Shown: positions 1 through 5,118 of the stretch, one piece after another
Layout of the letters: every line of letters begins with the position of its first letter
Numbering within the stretch: the first letter of the stretch is position 1
Source: Pseudomonadota bacterium
GTDB taxonomy: Bacteria; Desulfobacterota; BSN033; WVXP01; G020346125
Direction of reading: 5' to 3'
Assembly (NCBI GenBank): GCA_030672465.1
Contig: DAOVGJ010000188.1
Span: forward strand, 1-5,430
Length of the DNA: 5,430 nt
Notes under the pieces: generated by a model
Told to the model about the DNA's origin: nothing
What the model saw: the letters and a program-made list of their open reading frames with translations, nothing else
The model's database searches: none
Program-made: the position numbers and the translations under genes

Positions 1-28
1 TCAAGCTCGTTCCCATGGGCGTAGTCAA

Positions 29-39
29 GGGATAGGGTT
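29..39. repeat. Left target-site duplication, GGGATAGGGTT
   Basis: An 11-bp perfect direct repeat of 305-315. It ends exactly where the left terminal inverted repeat begins. The match does not extend: the next outer base differs from the inner base on the right side, and the base after TT is C here but T on the right. Confidence 0.65.
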
Positions 40-61
40 CTGGATTTCCTGAGTTTTTAGG
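40..61 (+). repeat. Left terminal inverted repeat of the MITE-like element
   Basis: Begins CTGGA and contains TTTCCTGAGTTTT followed by TAGG. It is complementary to 281-304 apart from two one-base insertions in the right arm (G after CTGGA and A before TAGG, in the left-arm sense). Part of it (54-61) could instead pair with 230-237 as an extension of the internal hairpin, so the two folds compete locally. Confidence 0.65.
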
Positions 62-62
62 G

Positions 63-228
63 GACTCCTTTGTTTCTGAGCGTAATCTGCTGAAGAAGTG
101 GGGTACCCTTCGAAGGTGAGTAGGAAGGGGAAGGCCAGCCCTTTAGAGGCTGGAAGGGGCAAGTATTCCCCGCCTGCGAACCCCGAAGGGTCACTTCGAA
201 GGCATGGAAGCGAAGGAACAAGGGAGTC
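63..228 (+). ncRNA. Candidate structured RNA: long rod-like nested hairpin inside the MITE-like element
   Basis: Traced by hand, strictly nested: 63-77 with 214-228 (15 pairs, two G.U); 80-81 with 210-211; 88-91 with 201-204; 95-100 with 192-197; 105-112 with 184-191 (8 perfect pairs, with 101-104 bulged); 115-124 with 173-182; 127-132 with 166-171; and an apical stem 135-140 with 148-153. Defects favour the + strand: wobbles 69/222, 75/216, 91/201 and 121/176 are all U.G, and internal loops 78-79/212-213, 92-94/198-200 and 118-119/178-179 are G.A-type (tandem or GAA/GAA). On the minus strand these would become A.C and C.T mismatches. This suggests selection on + strand RNA rather than a plain DNA palindrome. 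No Rfam family is recognised. About 166 nt is 6S-like in size, but I see no open central bubble. Transcription is not shown. Confidence 0.5.
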
Positions 229-280
229 ACCTACAGAAATATATAATTTCCAATAAAATTAAAGAGTTACAAAAATATTG
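229..280. other. AT-rich patch between the hairpin and the right inverted repeat
   Basis: Only 10 of 52 bases are G or C, unlike the GC-rich hairpin and the neighbouring genes. It contains a perfect TATAAT at 242-247, and TATAAA follows at 283-288 in the right inverted repeat. Neither has a convincing TTGACA-like hexamer at 16-18 bp. It could be a weak promoter reading into the downstream gene, or simply flexible DNA for transposase action. No ORF. Confidence 0.35.
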
Positions 281-304
281 CCTATAAAACTCAGGAAACT
301 CCAG
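281..304 (-). repeat. Right terminal inverted repeat of the MITE-like element
   Basis: Reads CCTATAAAACTCAGGAAACT followed by CCAG. It is the reverse complement of 40-61 with two extra bases, and is immediately followed by the right direct repeat. Confidence 0.65.
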
Positions 305-315
305 GGGATAGGGTT
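305..315. repeat. Right target-site duplication, GGGATAGGGTT
   Basis: A perfect copy of 29-39, starting at the base after the right inverted repeat. Removing 40-315 would restore a single uninterrupted target, with 29-39 joined to TTACGATTG at 316. Confidence 0.65.
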
Positions 316-397
316 TTACGATTGAGAATGTAGAGGTGAGAACCGGGGGGTTTTGGGAATGCCCGCCCCTTTTTTGTACCCCCGATCGGGAAAAAGG

Positions 398-1921
398 ATG
401 GAAAGGCGTAAAGATTTATACCAGAGGGCATGGAACCTCTGGCTTATCATTGGCGTTTCGACAATGGCCTTGTGGGGATGTACCGGGCTCTATTTTCACC
501 GTATCCCCCTCGAGAAGGCCTCCCCACCCGTGGGGGTGATATCCAACTTGGCGTTTCGAGAGCAGTGGCAGGGGTTCTTTTGGTATGGGGAGAAGATCGG
601 GTTTTCCCATTTTCGGATTGAAGAAGCAGATGATCTCCCCGGGTCCTTTAAAATCTCCTCCGAGGCCGTTTTTCGGTTCAAAATGTTGGGGATCAAAAAG
701 GAATCCTTTTTCAAGGAGGTTGATTACGTCACCTCTGACTTACGGCTGCTTAGGATGCATGGGGAGCAAAAACTGGATGGAAAGATGCGGAGGGTGGAGG
801 CAGTGGTAGTGGATGGAGGCATAAGGGTGAAAACGGAAACGGAGGGAAGGCGCACGGAACGCCAAATCCCCGTTGAAGGTCCCATCTATCCTTCCGTTGC
901 CCAATATCTCTATCCGCCCCTGAAGGGGATGGATATCGGGAGAAGATATCGATACCGCATCTTCAATTCCCAGGACCTTTCGGTGATGGAGGTCAATCAG
1001 AGGGTGCTGGCTTTTAAGCAGAGCGATCTCTTCGACGGACCGGCCTTTGAGATAAAGACGGAAGTCTCGGGGATCAATCCGAAATTGTGGATTAACACGC
1101 GGGGGGAAATGGTCTTTGAGATGGTGGGGGTTCTAATCACGGCGAAGGAGGATGAGCACTCGGCCAAGAGGTTTATCTATGAATCGAGCCTATCCAAGAA
1201 GGATATCCTCTTGGACTATAGTTTGGTCAAAGTTGATCGTACTATTCCTAACCCACGGTCATTGCGATTACTCCATGTGCGGCTGAAAGGGCTAGATGAA
1301 CCGGCATTGGTCGTCTCTGATGAAAGGCAGCGAGCCCGCATCAAAAAGGAGGGGGATACCTCGGTTGTGGAATTCATCGTTTCCCTCGAAAAACGAGATG
1401 AAAAAGACTCCCTGATGCTTCCCATCTCAAAGAGGGAATATGTGCGCTTCCTCCAGCCATCCTTCCAAATCGAGAGCGGAAATACGGAAATTATCCAAAG
1501 GGCGAAGGCAATCCTGGATGGAGAGAGAAATAGCCTCATGGCTGTAGAGAAGCTGGCCCATTGGGTGAGCGATAACATGGAAGATGCACTGGTGGAGTCC
1601 TTTTCAGCTCTGGATGCCCTCCATAGGAAGAAGGGGGAATGCCAAGCCCATGCCTACCTTTATACCGCCCTCTGTCGAGCTGCCGGGATTCCGACCAGGG
1701 TCGTTTCCGGGTTGGTCTATATGGAGGAGATGGGGTTCCTCTACCATGCATGGGCCGAGAGCTTCATAGGGTATTGGATCGCTGTGGACCCCACCTTTGA
1801 TCAGATTCCCGCCGATGCTACCCACATTAAATTGGCGGAAGGGGAGGGCTTTCACCATCTCAGTCCGTTGGTAAATGTCATCGGACGCCTCGAGGCGACC
1901 GTTGTGGACTACAAGCCTTGA
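398..1921 (+). CDS. Transglutaminase-like domain protein with N-terminal membrane segment
   Basis: 507 residues from the ATG at 398. Known fold: the transglutaminase-like (papain-like) superfamily uses a Cys-His-Asp triad, and bacterial members act as proteases, peptidoglycan enzymes or amidases. Seen: the C-terminal core (about residues 385-470) has KKGECQAHAYLYTALCRAAG with likely nucleophile Cys415, YHAWAE with His450 and WIAVDPTFDQ with Asp464. Residues 1-11 are basic and about 12-31 (WNLWLIIGVSTMALWGC...) are hydrophobic, so the protein is probably anchored on the periplasmic side. LWGC is a poor lipobox. The middle is a long beta-rich region starting EQWQGFFWYGEKIGFSH, a pattern I associate with related Gram-negative transglutaminase-domain proteins. 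Start choice: 398 puts the charged residues just before the membrane segment and has GGA six bases upstream; ATG 359 and TTG 353 lie in frame with a worse layout. Substrate unknown. The MITE-like element ends about 80 bp upstream. Confidence 0.88.
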   Translation: MERRKDLYQRAWNLWLIIGVSTMALWGCTGLYFHRIPLEKASPPVGVISNLAFREQWQGFFWYGEKIGFSHFRIEEADDLPGSFKISSEAVFRFKMLGIKKESFFKEVDYVTSDLRLLRMHGEQKLDGKMRRVEAVVVDGGIRVKTETEGRRTERQIPVEGPIYPSVAQYLYPPLKGMDIGRRYRYRIFNSQDLSVMEVNQRVLAFKQSDLFDGPAFEIKTEVSGINPKLWINTRGEMVFEMVGVLITAKEDEHSAKRFIYESSLSKKDILLDYSLVKVDRTIPNPRSLRLLHVRLKGLDEPALVVSDERQRARIKKEGDTSVVEFIVSLEKRDEKDSLMLPISKREYVRFLQPSFQIESGNTEIIQRAKAILDGERNSLMAVEKLAHWVSDNMEDALVESFSALDALHRKKGECQAHAYLYTALCRAAGIPTRVVSGLVYMEEMGFLYHAWAESFIGYWIAVDPTFDQIPADATHIKLAEGEGFHHLSPLVNVIGRLEATVVDYKP

Positions 1922-2091
1922 TTTCCGATACGTCCCGCCTGAATTTGCTCGGGCTTTCGCCTCAACTGGATTTTCCTGAATTACTCCCCCGTCATATGGC
2001 GTTACGTCAACTCCACGACCTTCCCGAGATCATTGCGTGCACAAGGGGATTTCTCAGACACAAGGGTGAGATGGGGGGATTTTACGCATGA
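1918..2091 (+). CDS. Possible small ORF (57 aa) bridging the transglutaminase and VWA genes
   Basis: The gap between the two large genes is one uninterrupted reading frame. It can start at TTG 1918, overlapping the upstream stop (CCTTGA), and ends at TGA 2089-2091, which overlaps the ATG at 2088 in an ATGA. The peptide begins LISDTSRLNLLGLSPQLDF and ends FLRHKGEMGGFYA; an internal ATG at 1996 would give 31 residues. I do not recognise it. No hydrophobic segment or Cys motif is evident; it has one Cys. Against it: a non-ATG start, no clear Shine-Dalgarno, and roughly a 6-7% chance that a random stretch of this length lacks stops in a given frame. It may be a small coupled gene, a remnant of a decayed gene, or chance. 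Confidence 0.3.
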   Translation: MISDTSRLNLLGLSPQLDFPELLPRHMALRQLHDLPEIIACTRGFLRHKGEMGGFYA

Positions 2092-3200
2092 GAGCAGCTG
2101 GAATGGCATTGAATTTGCTTAAAAAACAATGGGCATTTGCTATAGGGTTTTTTGAGTTGATGAAGATGCGGTTAGAAAGGTTTATGTTTTCTTTTTTCCT
2201 GGCCCTTCTCGTTTCTCTACCCTTTTTATCGGCCAGCGCGTTGGGGGGGAATGAGCACTGGGGAAGGGTGAGGATGAAAATTGAAAAGGATGGGAAAATA
2301 CAGCCTCCGAAGGGGGTTGAAGTTAGGTCGGTGGAAAACGGGAAGGAGTATATACTGATCATCCTCGATGCCTCGGGGAGTATGTGGGGTCAAGTCTCAC
2401 TGAAAGGGCCGGACAACCCACGTGTTCAGAAATGTAAGATTGAGATCGCCCAAAAGGTGCTGGAGGAATATATCGACGATGTGGATGAAGCGAAGGTTAA
2501 CATAGGATTGAGGGTCTTCGGGCGACACAGGGAAATGGGATGCAAGGACTCTCAATTGATTATCCCGGTGGGGCCTCTGGACAAGGAGGCCTTCAAGAGG
2601 ACGGTGAGGAGGGTTAAACCCGGCCACTTGGGGAAAACCCCCATCGCTTACTCCCTTCGCAAGGCGCTGGTAGATATCTCGACACCCAATGATATTCGGC
2701 GATTTCTCGACTCCGGGGAATTTTCAGGGGGTAAGAAGAGCATCATCCTGATCACCGATGGTAAAGGAGGCTGTGATAGCATTGAAGAGGTAAAGGGGTT
2801 GGAGGAAGACCTTAGGCTCCTCGGAGTCGATATCGTGAGGATCAACGTAATCGCGTTGAAAGTTCCTGAGGAGAGGAAATCCGACGATGTGGCTGAGCCG
2901 GGAATTCAATTGGATATGGAGGTCCATTTGAAGAAGATTAGCCGGAGCACTGAGGGGCAATATATCAGCATTGAAGCAAAACCCGGCATGGGCATAGAGG
3001 AATTTGAGAGACAGTTTAGTAAGTCAATGAGAATAGTGGCCCCCACCAATACCAGAGAGAGGCTTCTCAGCCTTCTCTACCGAAGCATTGATCGTATAAA
3101 TGGATTCATCTCAACCCATATGTCGGCCACCCTCATCCCCTTCACGATTCTCTTCTCCATATTCTTCGTCTTCGCAATGAAATGGTTCTTCCAGAGATAG
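2088..3200 (+). CDS. VWA (MIDAS) domain protein with signal peptide and C-terminal membrane anchor
   Basis: 370 residues from the ATG at 2088. The VWA fold binds a divalent metal at a MIDAS site and usually mediates protein-protein contacts. Seen: MIDAS motif DASGS (Asp94, Ser96, Ser98), Thr184 in GKTPIAYSL and Asp224 in LITDGKGGC, so the metal site looks intact. The pattern ILDASGSMWG ... GLRVFG ... PVGPLDK ... GKTPIAYSL matches the bacterial VWA group often labelled Ca-activated chloride-channel-like; that label does not prove channel activity. Cys152 and Cys229 might form an envelope disulfide. About residues 33-51 are a signal-peptide core with a possible cleavage after ASA (49-51), and about 345-366 form a C-terminal transmembrane helix ending KWFFQR. 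Start: ATG 2088 has GGGGGGA eight bases upstream, but ATG 2160 (MKMRLERFMFSFF...) gives a more normal signal peptide and may be the true start. Partner unknown. Confidence 0.87.
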   Translation: MRAAGMALNLLKKQWAFAIGFFELMKMRLERFMFSFFLALLVSLPFLSASALGGNEHWGRVRMKIEKDGKIQPPKGVEVRSVENGKEYILIILDASGSMWGQVSLKGPDNPRVQKCKIEIAQKVLEEYIDDVDEAKVNIGLRVFGRHREMGCKDSQLIIPVGPLDKEAFKRTVRRVKPGHLGKTPIAYSLRKALVDISTPNDIRRFLDSGEFSGGKKSIILITDGKGGCDSIEEVKGLEEDLRLLGVDIVRINVIALKVPEERKSDDVAEPGIQLDMEVHLKKISRSTEGQYISIEAKPGMGIEEFERQFSKSMRIVAPTNTRERLLSLLYRSIDRINGFISTHMSATLIPFTILFSIFFVFAMKWFFQR

Positions 3201-3211
3201 TCAGCTTTCAC

Positions 3212-3240
3212 ACAATCCTGGATTGTACGGGTTACCCGTA
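3212..3240. promoter_or_regulatory. Two abutting odd palindromes (7-1-7), possible operator pair
   Basis: ACAATCC-T-GGATTGT (3212-3226) and TACGGGT-T-ACCCGTA (3226-3240) are each perfect 7-bp dyads around one central base, and they share T3226. They begin 11 bp after the VWA stop and lie about 50 bp upstream of the candidate promoter. As RNA each would be a 5-bp stem with a 5-nt loop and no following U tract, so they are poor intrinsic terminators. A DNA-binding site for a dimeric regulator is the alternative. No known operator consensus is recognised. Confidence 0.35.
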
Positions 3241-3288
3241 GGACAGCGGAGTTGTCTCGGGACCCAGGAAAGTCCGGCCAATTTCCCG

Positions 3289-3317
3289 TTGACTTCTCAT
3301 CAGGGGGAGACTAACCT
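3289..3317 (+). promoter_or_regulatory. Candidate sigma70-type promoter for the TenA-family pair
   Basis: TTGACT (3289-3294; five of six to TTGACA), a 17-bp spacer, then TAACCT (3312-3317; matches T1, A2 and T6 of TATAAT). It lies about 40 bp before the ATG at 3359, in the only sizeable gap upstream of the two TenA-family genes. I see no thiamin-pyrophosphate riboswitch landmarks (such as CTGAGA) in 3201-3358. Confidence 0.35.
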
Positions 3318-3346
3318 TAATCCCGCTTGTTAAGGAGACGGTTGAG

Positions 3347-3353
3347 AGGAGGG
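3347..3353 (+). promoter_or_regulatory. Strong ribosome binding site for the first TenA-family gene
   Basis: AGGAGGG with its GGAGG core six bases before ATG 3359. It is one of the strongest Shine-Dalgarno sequences in the window and fixes this start. Confidence 0.75.
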
Positions 3354-3358
3354 AAGAG

Positions 3359-4027
3359 ATGGAAAGGGTGGATTCCCTCATGAGGGAAATGAAGGATCTC
3401 TTGAGGCCGTTGGAGGAGAGGATTCTCAGGCATCCGTATCTTGCTGATTTGGAGGGGAGGAAGATCGGGCGCGAAAAACTGAGGTATTTCGTTGGTGAAC
3501 AGCATCACATCATTACCAGCGACCTTCGAAGCGTTGCCCTGCTCCTTTCGAGGCATGGCCTCCCACCGGGACGGGAATTTTTTTGGATGGTGCTCCAAGG
3601 CGAGGTCGAAGCCCTTAAAGGACTTGACCGGTTTGCTTCGGCACTGGGCGTATCAGCAGAAGAGCTGGAGGGATATGAACTATTACCCGAGGCTCAGGCC
3701 TACAAGGCATATATGGCATGGCTTTCGATCTATGGAAGTGCGGCAGAAGTGGCGGGGGCATTCCTGGCTAATTTCCCGGCATGGGGTGCGAACTGCGGGA
3801 GAATGAAAAAGGCCCTCATGGAGGGATATGGGTTTACAGGGGAGGACCTCTATTTCTTCGAACTGTTCAGTACCCCGGTGGCTGATTTCGAGGAAAAGGC
3901 TCGGCTCGTTATCGATGACGGGATATCCCATGGGGTTGAGACCACGGCCATCAAGGAGGCGTCGAGAATGCTTCAGGGTTATGAGCTCATGTTTTGGGAC
4001 GCTCTCCATCGAATATCGTCGGGATAA
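3359..4027 (+). CDS. TenA/PqqC-superfamily protein lacking the thiaminase catalytic residues
   Basis: 222 residues, all-helical, haem-oxygenase-like fold by sequence pattern: HPYLADLEGRKIGREKLRYF (25-44), then VGEQHHIITSD (45-55), NFPAWGANCGRMKKAL in the middle, and YELMFWDAL (208-216) at the end. Compared with the true TenA encoded next door, the catalytic Asp44 aligns with Gln48, Tyr47 with Ile51, and the nucleophile Cys of LPCEWGY has no equivalent in FLANFPAWG. Thiaminase II activity is therefore unlikely. Proteins of this group are often labelled TenA-family transcriptional regulator or PqqC-like, but no DNA-binding domain is visible. Glu47/His50, Glu84, Glu130 and the D187-x3-H191-x2-E194 set might form a metal site like those of haem-oxygenase-like diiron oxygenases; this is speculative because the usual second-helix His is missing. 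It is 26 bp upstream of the next gene and probably co-transcribed with it. Start set by AGGAGGG. Confidence 0.82.
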   Translation: MERVDSLMREMKDLLRPLEERILRHPYLADLEGRKIGREKLRYFVGEQHHIITSDLRSVALLLSRHGLPPGREFFWMVLQGEVEALKGLDRFASALGVSAEELEGYELLPEAQAYKAYMAWLSIYGSAAEVAGAFLANFPAWGANCGRMKKALMEGYGFTGEDLYFFELFSTPVADFEEKARLVIDDGISHGVETTAIKEASRMLQGYELMFWDALHRISSG

Positions 4028-4053
4028 TCGTCGTATTTTCGGGGTATTTCGCC

Positions 4054-4719
4054 ATGAAATTCACGGATACTTTACGCAAGAAGGCCGATGCCATTTGGGA
4101 GGCCAATTTCGATCATCCCTTCGTGCAGGGAATCGGCGATGGAAGCCTGGACGAGGAGAAGTTCAAGTTCTACCTCGCCCAGGATTATGTTTACCTGAAA
4201 GATTTCTGTCGATTCCTGGCCATTGCCGCGGCGAAAGGCCATGATTTGGATGCCATGGGGAGGTTCTCGGACCTCCTGGGGCTCACATTAAAGGTGGAGA
4301 TGGACCTTCACCGGTTCATTTGCCGGGATTTCGGCATATCCTCGGAGGAGCTGGAGCAGACTGAACCAGCTCCCTACTGCTTGGGATATTCGAGCTATCT
4401 TCTGAGAATCGCGTACGAGGGGGATTTCCTGGATCTTTTAGCCGCCTTTCTCCCGTGCGAGTGGGGATACGTTGAAATAGGCACCCGCTTAAAGGCCAAA
4501 GGACTACCCGAACATCCTCATTACGCCAAATGGATCGAGACCTACGCCTCGCCGGAATTCAGGGAGTTGACGGAATCCATTCAAGATCTGCTCAACGAAT
4601 TGACGAGGGGATCATCCAAGGAGAAATTGGATCGCCTTCAGGAGATCTTCAATTTCTCGAGTCGATGGGAACGCCTCTTCTGGGACATGGCCTGGAATCG
4701 ACAGACCTGGATAGCGTAG
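4054..4719 (+). CDS. tenA: Aminopyrimidine aminohydrolase / thiaminase II (TenA)
   Basis: 221 residues. Known role: TenA hydrolyses 4-amino-5-aminomethyl-2-methylpyrimidine to the hydroxymethyl pyrimidine, salvaging the pyrimidine half of degraded thiamin in the cytosol; it can also cleave thiamin slowly. Seen: YLAQDYVYL carries Asp44 and Tyr47, GYSSYL carries Tyr112, and FLPCEWGYVEIG carries the nucleophile Cys135 with Tyr139. These numbers match those of Bacillus subtilis TenA. Tyr164 and Glu206 (SRWERLFWDMAW) fit the remaining active-site positions. Length is normal for the family. Start: ATG 4054 gives MKFTDTLRKKADAIWEANFD, the usual N-terminus; a longer frame to TTG 3994 would overlap the previous gene and add a non-family segment. 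The ribosome site is weak (GGGG at 4041-4044), so it may be translated from the upstream gene's transcript. No other thiamin genes are in the window. Confidence 0.92.
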   Translation: MKFTDTLRKKADAIWEANFDHPFVQGIGDGSLDEEKFKFYLAQDYVYLKDFCRFLAIAAAKGHDLDAMGRFSDLLGLTLKVEMDLHRFICRDFGISSEELEQTEPAPYCLGYSSYLLRIAYEGDFLDLLAAFLPCEWGYVEIGTRLKAKGLPEHPHYAKWIETYASPEFRELTESIQDLLNELTRGSSKEKLDRLQEIFNFSSRWERLFWDMAWNRQTWIA

Positions 4720-4729
4720 GGAGGAAAGA

Positions 4730-4834
4730 TTGATTCGGTCGGGGGCGTTTGGGGAAGCTATGAATCGCCTCTACCATTTGAAATTGGACACAGAGGCCAT
4801 ACGGGGAGCTAGGGTCGGCCGGAAACGTTATTAG
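4730..4834 (+). CDS. Possible 34-aa small ORF with TTG start and strong Shine-Dalgarno
   Basis: A textbook GGAGG at 4720-4724, directly after the tenA stop, is followed five bases later by TTG 4730, which opens a 34-codon frame ending at TAG 4832-4834. The peptide begins LIRSGAFGEAMNRLYHLKLD and ends VGRKRY; it is basic, with no membrane segment. An internal ATG (4760) would give 24 residues and also has a purine-rich GGGGAAG just upstream. The stop lies 6 bp before the next gene's ATG, so a coupling role is conceivable. Not recognised, and could be chance. The rest of 4720-4840 shows nothing else. Confidence 0.25.
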   Translation: MIRSGAFGEAMNRLYHLKLDTEAIRGARVGRKRY

Positions 4835-4840
4835 GCGGCA

Positions 4841-5074
4841 ATGAAGCGGATCGTGATCCTCACAGCGGGGTGGATTTGCCTTGGGTTGGGTGTGGTGGGG
4901 TTATTCCTCCCGGTGCTCCAGGGATTTCTCCTCATTGGGTGCGGACTATGGCTCCTCTCCAGGGAGAGCACGCTCATGAGGGGGTTCAGTAATCGGTTGA
5001 AGAAGAGATACCCGAGACAACACGAACGTCTGCTGGCTTGGAAAAGCCGAATGTTAACCCTTTTCAAAAAATGA
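4841..5074 (+). CDS. Small PGPGW-type membrane protein
   Basis: 77 residues. Seen: a hydrophobic hairpin at about residues 4-23 (IVILTAGWICLGLGVVGLFL) and 26-40 (LQGFLLIGCGLWLLS), joined at LPVLQG, then RES and a basic amphipathic tail rich in Lys/Arg (NRLKKRYPRQHERLLAWKSR). The order GW, LG, GLFLP, QG, L, LLSRE is what I know from the PGPGW family of small inner-membrane proteins (putative transmembrane protein, function unknown). The length is typical for a short member. It follows tenA by 121 bp; a weak AGGCGG precedes the ATG. It converges with the minus-strand gene 44 bp away, with no clear terminator hairpin plus T-run between them. Function cannot be stated. Confidence 0.75.
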   Translation: MKRIVILTAGWICLGLGVVGLFLPVLQGFLLIGCGLWLLSRESTLMRGFSNRLKKRYPRQHERLLAWKSRMLTLFKK

Positions 5075-5118
5075 AGCCAGAGAACCGCTCTAACTGCTGA
5101 GCCCAATGGATCAAACGG

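Larger units (their letters stand above)
40..304. mobile_element. MITE-like non-autonomous element, 265 bp, with terminal inverted repeats and 11-bp target duplication
   Basis: Seen: the left end (40-61) and right end (281-304) are inverted repeats that match throughout except for two single-base insertions in the right arm; the shared core is TTTCCTGAGTTTT at 45-57 against AAAACTCAGGAAA at 286-298. The ends read CTGGA... and ...TCCAG. The 11-mer GGGATAGGGTT abuts both ends exactly (29-39 and 305-315), as expected of a target-site duplication. The interior has no ORF of useful length; it holds a long hairpin (63-228) and an AT-rich patch (229-280, only 10 G/C in 52 nt). Known: duplications of about 10-13 bp are made by some transposases, including IS4-family members, and MITEs are mobilised in trans by a related transposase. 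Inferred: a non-autonomous element inserted upstream of the transglutaminase-like gene. I cannot name the parent transposase. Alternative: a conserved structured-RNA locus whose flanking repeats are coincidental. Confidence 0.68.

Noticed and set aside
63..228. 6S RNA, SRP RNA, tmRNA or retron msr-msd as an identity for the rod-like hairpin.
   Set aside because: No open central bubble of 6S, no GGAAG/AGCAG SRP apical motif, no tmRNA ends, and no reverse transcriptase gene in the window.
1216..1578. 120-codon open frame on the minus strand.
   Set aside because: It lies entirely within the transglutaminase-like gene and reads like an antisense shadow, rich in Ser and Arg, with no recognisable motif.
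1940..2119. Ten-base direct repeat TGAATTTGCT at 1940-1949 and 2110-2119.
   Set aside because: Short, isolated and in unrelated reading frames; likely chance.
3265..3277. CAGGAAAGTCCGG resembles the RNase P RNA core motif; ACAGAAA near 233 resembles its 3' motif.
   Set aside because: The motifs are 3 kb apart in unrelated contexts, and neither region has the rest of the RNase P RNA.
3342..3383. Short TTG-started leader frame preceded by AAGGAG and overlapping the first TenA-family start.
   Set aside because: Only 13 codons, and the stronger AGGAGGG clearly serves ATG 3359.
5085..5102. Minus-strand GCTCAGCAGTTAGAGCGG resembles a tRNA D-arm, followed by GTTCTC.
   Set aside because: The 4-bp D stem forms, but the following GTTCT has no AGAAC partner, there is no T-arm GTTCGAATC-like sequence, and the acceptor ends do not pair. 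A tRNA remnant cannot be excluded but is not supported.
5075..5118. Possible bidirectional terminator between the convergent genes (AGAG/CTCT and GCTC/GAGC short stems).
   Set aside because: Stems are only 4-5 bp and the T-run at 5070-5075 (minus-strand sense) is too far from the nearer hairpin for a standard intrinsic terminator.
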